DNA of 64,000 bases from NCBI RefSeq assembly GCF_963667685.1, contig NZ_OY763930.1:2091501-2155500 (forward strand), read 5' to 3'. The notes beneath the pieces were generated by a model, which ran no database searches, was not told where the DNA came from, and saw only the letters and a program-made list of their open reading frames with translations. Source of the stretch: Maridesulfovibrio sp. Its GTDB lineage: Bacteria; Desulfobacterota; Desulfovibrionia; Desulfovibrionales; Desulfovibrionaceae. Positions 17,404 to 24,115 of the stretch are shown here, piece after piece (position 1 is the first letter of the stretch; the number at the start of each line of letters is the position of its first letter). The position numbers were made by a program, and so were the translations under genes.

Positions 17404-18057
17404 ATGTATGTGGGACTGAAAATGCTCAAGGACTTTGTTACCGTAACCCCTGATACTCTGATCAAGGAAGCGGACAAAATTCTGGAAGATAATCAGTTGT
17501 GGATGCTTCTAGTTAAGGACGGGGAAGAACTCGTCGGCTATGTCACCAAGGAAGATGTCCGTGCGGCCCTGCCTTCTGTGATAAACTCGCTGGATAAGCA
17601 CGAGCTGAGCTATCTGCTAAGCAAACTGACTGTTCGTGAAGTGGTGCGTAAAACCATTACCACCATTCCCCCGGAAACCGAGATTGAAGCTGCTGCTGAC
17701 CTAATGTTTGAAATGAATCTTTCCGGACTTGCTGTAGTTGGTGAGAATAAGAAGCTCATCGGCTATATCAACCGCAACAAGATGCTGGAACTGCTTGTGG
17801 AGGAAATGGGCCTCAAGCAGGGCGGTACCCGCATTGTAGTTGATGTTGAGGAGCGTACAGGAGTTCTTTACGAAGTGGCGGGGATCATTTCCAACATGAA
17901 GTACAGTATTATCAGTACAGGTTTGTTCCACCATAATCATCGCAGGATGGTTGTGGTCCGTGTCGACACTGAAGATGCTGCCCCAATTGAGACCGCACTT
18001 GAAGAGCGTGGTTTTAAGGTTGTCGGCCCTGAAGACTTTATGTCGGAATGGAGTTAA
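17404..18057 (+). CDS. tandem CBS domain plus ACT domain protein (AcuB-like)
   Basis: The protein has 217 residues from the ATG at 17404; an ATG at 17398 is only 2 nt from GGAGG, whereas 17404 has normal spacing. Two CBS motifs (about residues 5-60 and 75-135) form a Bateman module that usually binds adenine nucleotides; an ACT-type domain (about 143-215, GGTRIVVDVEERTGVLYEVAGII) follows, usually binding amino acids. This arrangement is found in AcuB-like regulatory proteins. No target enzyme is fused or adjacent, so it may act by protein contact. Function is inferred only at the level of a ligand sensor. Confidence 0.82.
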   Translation: MYVGLKMLKDFVTVTPDTLIKEADKILEDNQLWMLLVKDGEELVGYVTKEDVRAALPSVINSLDKHELSYLLSKLTVREVVRKTITTIPPETEIEAAADLMFEMNLSGLAVVGENKKLIGYINRNKMLELLVEEMGLKQGGTRIVVDVEERTGVLYEVAGIISNMKYSIISTGLFHHNHRRMVVVRVDTEDAAPIETALEERGFKVVGPEDFMSEWS

Positions 18058-18083
18058 CTACAAGTTTCGAACTTTTTGTTTTC

Positions 18084-18128
18084 AAAAAGGCCGGGGACAG
18101 ATTGAATCTGTTCCCGGCCTTTTTTTGT
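18084..18128 (+). terminator. terminator of the CBS-ACT gene
   Basis: The stem AAAAAGGCCGGGGACAG / CTGTTCCCGGCCTTTTT with loop ATTGAAT is followed by a T run. Confidence 0.85.
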
Positions 18129-18179
18129 TCACTACTGAATACTGATCAATTCATATCAGCATGGATTAACATATCGAGT

Positions 18180-19079
18180 TTACAGGAAGTGTAATTTTTC
18201 AGTGGCAGATTTTGTGTTCGACGCTACTGTAGGATTGTTCTGTTCGTCAGTAAGGAGGCTTTTTTTGATTAGTGATTCCAGTATATGTTTGTCGTTGTCT
18301 GTCTTTTCTATTATCTGATCCAGAGTGCAGTCTTTAATGAAATGTTTCCCTTTCAGGAAGTTCAGAAATATACTGGCTTCTTCCAGCTTCGGGTTCAAGC
18401 GCAGCGAAGATCTTAAATGCTCAAGGCATGGCTTTATTTCGCCCATTTCAAAATGTACTCTGGCTATGTTCAAATGTAGATTCTCGTCATGCGGGACCAG
18501 TTCTTCTGCTCTTTTGTAATATTGTAAAGCCTGCTGCCGCATTCCGTTTTTTCTTAACGAGATGCCGAATTCATTGAACAAATGCTTATGCTGCGGTTCG
18601 AAGCAGCTATCAAGTTTGACCAGGCGGTTAAAAATATCGTCAGCGCGCTCTATTTCACCACGGTCAAGGTAGGTCAGTCCCAGTCCGAAATTGACGCGAA
18701 CATTCATTTCATCAAGGCTCATGGCTTTGTTGAATTCATATTCAGCGCTGTATATCTCACCGTTTTTCCGGTGGCTTTCGCCTAAAGAAATTGATTTTTC
18801 CAGCTTTTTCAAGTTGGGAAGGACTTTATCTATATATATTTCAGGTTCCGGTTGGTAATTGTTCAGGAATTTTTCCATTTCAACAGCCACCTGAGGTCCT
18901 GTAGGGATAAACTTATCATTGACTGCCTGTACCTGCAGTACGCCGTTTGCTTGTTCTTCTGCGTACCAGTAAGTAGTCTGTTTAGTTCTTTTTTTAGTCG
19001 TTCCCGTACCGATTACGGATAATGTCTGTACTGAAAAAATACCCTGTATCTTTTCCTTTTTCCTCACATAAAACTCCAC
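18180..19079 (-). CDS. TPR-repeat protein of unknown role
   Basis: The protein has 299 residues with no signal peptide or membrane segment. An N-terminal part (1-90) of unknown fold contains VQTLSVIGTGTTKKRTKQTTYWY; residues about 95-235 hold several tetratricopeptide repeats (EFNKAMSLDEMNVRVNFGLG, ALQYYKRAEELVPHDENLHL). The C-terminal 60 residues are charged. It is likely a cytoplasmic scaffold. It has its own gene unit, downstream of the hesB terminator on the same strand. No partner can be named. Confidence 0.75.
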   Translation of the reverse strand: MEFYVRKKEKIQGIFSVQTLSVIGTGTTKKRTKQTTYWYAEEQANGVLQVQAVNDKFIPTGPQVAVEMEKFLNNYQPEPEIYIDKVLPNLKKLEKSISLGESHRKNGEIYSAEYEFNKAMSLDEMNVRVNFGLGLTYLDRGEIERADDIFNRLVKLDSCFEPQHKHLFNEFGISLRKNGMRQQALQYYKRAEELVPHDENLHLNIARVHFEMGEIKPCLEHLRSSLRLNPKLEEASIFLNFLKGKHFIKDCTLDQIIEKTDNDKHILESLIKKSLLTDEQNNPTVASNTKSATEKLHFL

Positions 19080-19154
19080 GCTTTTCAGTCAAGAGAAGGA
19101 CATAATACCCGTTGTCAGACTTCAGGGCAAATCCAAATTGTTAGGGTTTAATAA

Positions 19155-19186
19155 TGAAAAAAGACCGCCTCTAATGAGACGGTCTT
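19155..19186 (-). terminator. terminator of the Sec-HesB gene
   Basis: On the minus strand, AAGACCGTCTC ATTA GAGGCGGTCTT is followed by TTTTCATTATT. Confidence 0.75.
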
Positions 19187-19259
19187 GAAGCCTTGTAAGG
19201 CTGTGACTGTCAGATTAATAAACTGTAATTTAAGGGGTTCTCAAGCTCCAAAAGTCGGA

Positions 19260-19568
19260 TTAACCGCAACTTCCAGAGCAGGAACCGCATTCTCCGCCGC
19301 CGAGCTCGATCTTGGAATCAATTACAAAACCGGTGTAGCTCAGGTCAACGCGGAATGGGCTTCCCTGTTTATTCAGGTCTTTATCCAGTAGAAAGGTGAA
19401 TCCTTCTACTTCAAAACTTTCGTCGTTGTCTTTTGGCTCATCCAGAGCCAATGCCAGCCTGGGGCCTGCTCAGCCGCCGGTGGCGAGATAGATACGAATA
19501 GGAGTTCTATCCTTGTCTGCAAAATAGTTTTCAAGCTGTTTTTGCGCAGCTTCTGTGATTTCAACCAT
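19260..19568 (-). CDS. HesB/IscA-like selenoprotein (in-frame UGA = Sec33)
   Basis: The protein has 102 residues. From the ATG at 19568 (GAGGAGG upstream) the frame reads MVEITEAAQKQLENYFADKD...IYLATGG, meets TGA at 19470-19472, then continues without a break as AGPRLALALDEP to a TAA at 19260. The TGA falls where A-type iron-sulfur carriers have their first conserved cysteine (GGCxG), so it is read as selenocysteine. The C-terminus ECGSCSGSCG supplies the other ligands. A 7-bp hairpin lies 18 nt after the UGA. HesB-like selenoproteins are a known family. The likely role is iron-sulfur or selenium-linked cluster handling. Gene callers would truncate it at one side of the UGA. Confidence 0.88.
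19433..19451 (-). promoter_or_regulatory. bacterial SECIS-like hairpin of Sec-HesB
   Basis: On the minus strand, TTGGCTC-TGGAT-GAGCCAA forms a perfect 7-bp stem with a 5-nt loop containing GG, starting 18 nt after the in-frame UGA. Distance and loop fit SelB-recruiting bSECIS elements. Confidence 0.65.
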
Positions 19569-19597
19569 TTTTTCCTCCTCATAGGATTTGTCTATAC

Positions 19598-19665
19598 AAA
19601 ATAAGTTTTCTATTAGTTTTTGTCAATCAACGCGAGTTGACCTTGTCCCTTGCATGGGGTAAATA
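19598..19665. promoter_or_regulatory. divergent promoters with a shared palindrome (hesB / tetR)
   Basis: Minus strand: TTGACA (19621-19626), 17-nt spacer, TATTTT (19598-19603) in front of hesB. Plus strand: TTGACC (19637-19642), 17-nt spacer, TAAATA (19660-19665) in front of the TetR gene. GTCAA...TTGAC (19622-19641), an inverted repeat with 5-bp arms, covers most of both -35 boxes, so one bound repressor could close both promoters. Confidence 0.6.
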
Positions 19666-19764
19666 ATGTAGTTTAGAGAATGTGTTAGTAATCGGAAAAA
19701 ATCTGATAAAATATTTTAAAAATGATTGAACAGGGGCGTTCGTCCGCTCAAGGGAGACCGAAGA

Positions 19765-20319
19765 ATGAAAACCAAAGACATCATTCTCGCAACAGCCAAG
19801 GAAATGATTTCAGAAGTTGGCTTCCATAAGTCTACAACTGCCAATCTTGCGAAAATGGCCAATATTTCCGAGGGCACGATTTATCGCCATTTTGAAAGTA
19901 AAGAAGATATCCTTCTTCATATTCTAGATGCTCTGGAAGAACATTTCTCTTATTATATTGAAGCCATCCGGCAGAAGTTGGATCGTGACGACTGTTCGCT
20001 AGAAGAGATCATGAATGATTATTTTACTTTTGTGGAAGATAACGAGATCGATATGAAGATTATGCTTTCTACATACGGCTTGCTTGATTCTTCCAAGCGA
20101 TTGATGGCAGTATTTCTTAAAAATCTGGAATTGATTCTTGAAGACTGCATCAGACTTGGCATCAAGAAGGGTACAATCGAAGATGTGGCTGTCGAAGAGA
20201 ACGCGACAGTGGTTATGACTATTATTTTTGGGTTGACCAGAATGCAGCTATACTGGCCTGACCGCAGGGATGTTCGTGCAGAAGCCGTAGAGTTCTGCCG
20301 TCGCAGTATAGTGAAATAG
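19765..20319 (+). CDS. TetR/AcrR-family transcriptional regulator
   Basis: The protein has 184 residues from the ATG at 19765 (AGGGAGACCGAAG upstream); a TTG 39 bases earlier is in frame but has no site. The N-terminal helix-turn-helix (about 20-45: TTANLAKMANISEGTIYRHFESKEDI) is typical; the rest is an all-helical ligand and dimer domain with no recognisable ligand motif. It is divergent from the Sec-HesB gene, and a palindrome between the two overlaps both -35 boxes, so hesB and itself are the likely targets. A terminator follows directly. Its inducer cannot be inferred. Confidence 0.9.
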   Translation: MKTKDIILATAKEMISEVGFHKSTTANLAKMANISEGTIYRHFESKEDILLHILDALEEHFSYYIEAIRQKLDRDDCSLEEIMNDYFTFVEDNEIDMKIMLSTYGLLDSSKRLMAVFLKNLELILEDCIRLGIKKGTIEDVAVEENATVVMTIIFGLTRMQLYWPDRRDVRAEAVEFCRRSIVK

Positions 20320-20344
20320 TTTTTTTCTCGATAGGTGAAAATTT

Positions 20345-20377
20345 AAAAAGGCTGCTCCGTATGGGGCGGCCTTTTTT
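20345..20377 (+). terminator. terminator of the TetR gene
   Basis: The stem AAAAAGGCTGCTCC / GGGGCGGCCTTTTT with loop GTAT is followed by a T run. Confidence 0.85.
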
Positions 20378-20543
20378 ACTATACAATGGAGTTTCCATAA
20401 GGAGATGATCTTTCACATAGTTTTCATTCTGGAAAATGACATATCCTCTTGAGTTACTTCCTTCTATGGGGATGGCAGTCAAAATTTTTGTTTTAGAATA
20501 GCATGTACCTCTTGTTTCTTCTCATTCTGCTAGTCCCAAAAAG

Positions 20544-20574
20544 AAATCCCCTGTCGCATTGCGACAGGGGATTT
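20544..20574. terminator. terminator of the symporter gene (bidirectional)
   Basis: A perfect 14-bp stem, AAATCCCCTGTCGC / GCGACAGGGGATTT, lies 25 bp after the symporter stop codon. On the minus strand it is followed by CTTTTTGG. Confidence 0.85.
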
Positions 20575-20599
20575 TTAGTTCATTAACTTTCTGTCAGGG

Positions 20600-21976
20600 C
20601 TATTTAGTTTCAGTCTGAGCTGCTGCGGACTGATTCTTTTTAGCAAAGTACGCTTTGGTTTCATGCACAACAACCGGGGTCAGCATGATCAGACCGATAA
20701 GGTTCGGGATGGCCATGAGACCGTTGAATGTGTCGGAGAGGTTCCATACAAAGCTGAGTTTAGCAATGGCTCCGAGACCAACGAAGCAGATGAAAACGAG
20801 ACGGAAGGGAAGGATCGCCTTGACGCCGAACAGGTATTCCATGGATTTTTCACCGTAGTAGCACCAGCCGAGGATGGTGGAGTAGGCGAAAAGAATCAGG
20901 CCGATGGTAACGATATGCGCACCACCTGTCATGCCTGCGGAGAATGCTATAGTGGTCAGCTCTGCTCCGGTGGTGCCGTTGGACCATGCGCCGGTAAGAA
21001 TAAGGACCAGACCGGTCATGGTACAGACAACGAGAGTGTCGATGAAAGTCTGGGTCATGGAGACCAGAGCCTGGGTAACCGGTTCTTTGGTCTGGGCTGC
21101 AGCTGCTGCAATAGGAGCACTACCGAGGCCGGATTCGTTGGAGAACACACCGCGGGCAACACCCATGCGGATAGCCAGCATTACGCCTGCACCAGTGAAT
21201 CCGCCAACAGCGGAAGCCGGGTTGAAAGCATGTTCGAAAATGAGTGCGAAAGCAGCGGGAACTTCAGCGAGGTTGGCCAGAATGATGTATAATGATCCAG
21301 CCATGTAGAAAACGATCATGATAGGAACGAGCAGACCGGTAACTTTACCGATCTTTTTAATACCACCGAGGATAACCGCAGCAGTCAGTACCATCAGCAG
21401 TCCGCCGGTGACGTAAGGGGAGACTCCGTAGGTGGCTTCAACAGCATCAGCAACGGAGTTGGACTGAACCATGTTACCGATACCGAAGGCAGCGAAGGAA
21501 GCGAAGATTGCGAAGAGAGTACCGAGCCAGGGCATGTTAAGGCCCTTGGAAATGTAGTACATGGGACCACCACTCATTTCGCCATTTTCGTCAACTTCTC
21601 TGTATTTAACTGCCAGTACGGCTTCCGCATATTTGGTTGCCATGCCCACAAGGCCGGTGATCCACATCCAGAACAGTGCTCCCGGTCCACCGACAGCAAC
21701 AGCGGTCGCAACACCCGCGATGTTCCCGGTGCCGACAGTTGCGGAAAGCGCGGTCATCAGGGCCTGAAAGTGAGTGATATCACCAGGTTCGTCGGTTTCT
21801 TCCTTGCGTTTGATGAGTGCAAGGTACAAAGCGTAAAAGAGTTTGCTGAACTGGACGCCGCGCAGTGCGAGTGTGAGCCAGAAGCCTGTACCGACAAGAA
21901 GAACCAGCATGGGCGGTCCCCATGCGAATGCGCCGATTTTACCAACAATTGCGTCCAATGAAGTCATGAAGTCCAT
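20600..21976 (-). CDS. sodium:alanine/glycine symporter (AGCS family)
   Basis: The protein has 458 residues and is a multispanning inner-membrane transporter with about ten or eleven hydrophobic segments. The family signature [23 protein letters not shown] (split by recognisable glycines) and [17 protein letters not shown] are clear. It imports alanine or glycine with sodium. It is a single gene with a strong terminator; no glycine riboswitch is seen in the long AT-rich region upstream. The last 15 residues are polar and variable. Confidence 0.93.
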   Translation of the reverse strand: MDFMTSLDAIVGKIGAFAWGPPMLVLLVGTGFWLTLALRGVQFSKLFYALYLALIKRKEETDEPGDITHFQALMTALSATVGTGNIAGVATAVAVGGPGALFWMWITGLVGMATKYAEAVLAVKYREVDENGEMSGGPMYYISKGLNMPWLGTLFAIFASFAAFGIGNMVQSNSVADAVEATYGVSPYVTGGLLMVLTAAVILGGIKKIGKVTGLLVPIMIVFYMAGSLYIILANLAEVPAAFALIFEHAFNPASAVGGFTGAGVMLAIRMGVARGVFSNESGLGSAPIAAAAAQTKEPVTQALVSMTQTFIDTLVVCTMTGLVLILTGAWSNGTTGAELTTIAFSAGMTGGAHIVTIGLILFAYSTILGWCYYGEKSMEYLFGVKAILPFRLVFICFVGLGAIAKLSFVWNLSDTFNGLMAIPNLIGLIMLTPVVVHETKAYFAKKNQSAAAQTETK

Positions 21977-22612
21977 AAATCATCCCTTGTTTTGTTTTAG
22001 CACCAAAACTCTGCGAAAGAATAGCACAAGTTTCGCAGGATCGCCTCTTTGCAAAATATTGTTTCGAAAGAAGTACATAAAACAGAAGAATTGAGCAAGA
22101 AATTTGTTGCGTAATTTTTATAGCATCAAAAATTGCGTGTTTTTATTGCGGAATGATAATGTTTTTACGTTGAAAGTGAATGTTACATCTATAGTTTTGT
22201 ATGCATAAACTACGATTATGTAGTTGTGTGTTGCAATTTTGTGCATTATAAATAAACTTTCAAAATAAAAAATATTAACACAGAAGGTTGCGTTTTCAGA
22301 AAAATAAGAGTGCGTATTTTGAGAAAATAGTAAATTTGCTGTTTGTCGCTCTTCTGCTGTTTCACTATTTTGTTAAATAGTGATGCTTTTACGAATTAAA
22401 TTCTTCAACCGAGAATTTCTGAAGAAAGGTTGATGATTTTCTGGTATACTCATTGCTGTTAATTCGTAAATGTCGAATGGCGGTATTTTGTTTTTGCATT
22501 GTGTAAAATCGGATCTGATTTTGCACAAACAGGTAAGTTATTGCACTTTGCTTGTGCAAAGTGCACAGCGTCCACCTCGGATTTTGGGGCCGGATGGGCT
22601 CGGAGAAGTATT
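21977..22612. other. long AT-rich divergent intergenic region
   Basis: This 636-bp region between the symporter (minus) and the TPR gene (plus) has no convincing coding frame. An imperfect inverted repeat CGTAATTTTT / AAAAATTGCG (22110-22119, 22128-22137) lies upstream of the symporter. Two stronger hairpins close to the TPR gene are listed separately. Many TTTGCAC/GTGCAAA-like words occur at 22240-22565. Confidence 0.45.
22499..22564. repeat. two adjacent inverted repeats upstream of the TPR gene
   Basis: The first is TTGTGTAAAATC-GGATCT-GATTTTGCACAA (22499-22528; one mismatch in 12). The second is GCACTTTGC-TTGT-GCAAAGTGC (22543-22564, perfect 9 bp). Both share the word TTTGCAC/GTGCAAA. 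They could be a double operator or leader hairpins; no T run follows. Confidence 0.6.
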
Positions 22613-23200
22613 TTGGGAAAAAAGAATAGAAAAAATGGTAAATCATCAAAAAGCGGAAGCAACAATACTATCATAATCGTAATTGCGGCTTTGGCAGCGG
22701 GTTTATTTCTTGGAAGTGTAATTATTCCTGCATTTAAGGACTCGGCAACCCCTCAATCAACAGGCGGCATGAGCGCCGGTGGCGGATTCGAACAACAGAT
22801 AGCAGATACTAAGAGGATGCTTGAAGCACAGCCTGATTCAGCAACGCTGTGGGCTAAACTCGGCAATATTTATTTCGATACCAATCAGCCTGAAAAGGCG
22901 ATTGAAGCATACAGCAATTCAATTGCCTTAAGCCCTGATGATCCTCATGTCCTGACTGATCTGGGCGTTATGTATCGTCGGGCAGGAAAGCCACAAAAGG
23001 CTGTGGAGTTTTTTGATAAAGCAATTCTTGCTTCTCCGGAACATGAGACAGCCCGGTTCAATAAAGGGATAGTACTTTATTACGATTTAAAGGATAAGGC
23101 CGGAGCCATTCAAGCCTGGAAAGGGCTGCTCCAGATGAATCCTGCTGCCAAAACACCGAATGGAAAGCATATCCAAGATATGATCAATGATCTTTCCTAG
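22613..23200 (+). CDS. membrane-anchored TPR protein (NrfG/CcmH-like)
   Basis: The protein has 195 residues from a TTG at 22613, chosen because GGAGAAG lies 4-5 nt upstream and the N-terminus then reads as a basic head (MGKKNRKNGKSS) before one membrane helix (about residues 20-40, TIIIVIAALAAGLFLGSVIIP). A glycine-rich linker leads to three TPR units (about 65-165: LWAKLGNIYFDTNQPEKAIE, VLTDLGVMYRRAGKPQKAVE). The TPR part is probably periplasmic. The layout recalls the TPR part of cytochrome c assembly factors, fitting a host rich in c-type cytochromes, but no haem-ligation genes are adjacent. Confidence 0.75.
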   Translation: MGKKNRKNGKSSKSGSNNTIIIVIAALAAGLFLGSVIIPAFKDSATPQSTGGMSAGGGFEQQIADTKRMLEAQPDSATLWAKLGNIYFDTNQPEKAIEAYSNSIALSPDDPHVLTDLGVMYRRAGKPQKAVEFFDKAILASPEHETARFNKGIVLYYDLKDKAGAIQAWKGLLQMNPAAKTPNGKHIQDMINDLS

Positions 23201-23227
23201 ATCTCGATCAAATAATGTTAAAGCAAA

Positions 23228-23263
23228 AATGCCGTACTGCAATATATTCTGCAGTACGGCATT
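23228..23263. terminator. bidirectional terminator
   Basis: A perfect stem, AATGCCGTACTGCA / TGCAGTACGGCATT with loop ATATATTC, lies between the convergent TPR and ureohydrolase genes. Confidence 0.8.
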
Positions 23264-23273
23264 CTTAGTTGCA

Positions 23274-24113
23274 TTAGTTGCTAATAAAGCCAGGTAGAGT
23301 CTTTTCAATCAAAGTAGCAGCTTTTTCTATTCCTCGCTCACTTCCGGGATGAAATTCTGTGATTCCCAGCCCGCAGATTTCAGTCCTTCTACCGACTTCC
23401 TCGATAATCTGTAAGATGTTTCCGAATGGCAGTCCTGCGGGCGGAGCAGGCTTTCCATGTTTAAAGCCCATGGGATTAACAGCATCAACATCCAGATGTA
23501 TATACACTTTACTGAATCCTGCTTTAGTTATCTGTTTTGCAGGCCATGCCGGGTCTCGCTCAAGTTCTCCCGGACCGAAAAAAGGAATTTTTCTGCTGAC
23601 AATGAACTCCAGTTCCGGTGGATCAAAAGTTCTGGTTCCGGCACAGAAAACCTGACCCGGATGCAACGGTTCAAACATGGTTTCAGTTATTTCTTTTCCT
23701 GCATTACCAAGAACAGCGGAAAGAGCCATCCCCTGCAAACGACCTGACTTTGAGCTTGCCGGGGTGTTAAGGTCCGGGTGGGCGTCAAACCAGATCAGGG
23801 CCAGATTCTTACCGTGTTTACGGGACATCCATGAGACCGGACCTGTCTCCGTAGAGCAGTCACCGCCAAGCAGAAGTATTCGGTCGGGCTGCTCTCGTTC
23901 CAGTATACTTGCTACTTCGTGTAGCTGTCTGATTATATCATTCTTGCCGGCAATGTCGCCTCCGGGTTCCAGTTCCCTAAATGGGGCAGTGGGAACCTGT
24001 TGAACTGAGGGCAGTCCATGTATTCCCTCTGCCAGAGCGAAAGCTCCATGGTAAAGAGCTTCGTTGTCAATGGAACCCTGCCATTGCGGGAAAACAAGAG
24101 TGATGTCTTTCAA
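23274..24113 (-). CDS. arginase/agmatinase-family ureohydrolase
   Basis: The protein has 279 residues. The binuclear manganese site is complete: LLLGGDCST (usually GGDHS, here with Cys in place of His), IWFDAHPDLNTP and HLDVDAVNP. The GGDHS histidine normally binds manganese, so the GGDCS change is noteworthy. Family members hydrolyse arginine, agmatine or formiminoglutamate; the substrate cannot be assigned. The stop codon of copA lies 2 bp upstream, so both may share a transcript, though a functional link is not obvious. Confidence 0.82.
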   Translation of the reverse strand: MKDITLVFPQWQGSIDNEALYHGAFALAEGIHGLPSVQQVPTAPFRELEPGGDIAGKNDIIRQLHEVASILEREQPDRILLLGGDCSTETGPVSWMSRKHGKNLALIWFDAHPDLNTPASSKSGRLQGMALSAVLGNAGKEITETMFEPLHPGQVFCAGTRTFDPPELEFIVSRKIPFFGPGELERDPAWPAKQITKAGFSKVYIHLDVDAVNPMGFKHGKPAPPAGLPFGNILQIIEEVGRRTEICGLGITEFHPGSERGIEKAATLIEKTLPGFISN

Positions 24114-24115
24114 AT

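Noticed and set aside
19260-19451. 63-residue protein starting after the UGA of hesB
   Set aside because: It is the C-terminal part of the HesB frame; the GAGGAGG site and the conserved N-terminus lie upstream of the UGA.
20663-21292. Long plus-strand open frame opposite the sodium:alanine symporter gene
   Set aside because: It is a mirror frame of a clear AGCS transporter, with low-complexity composition and no family likeness.
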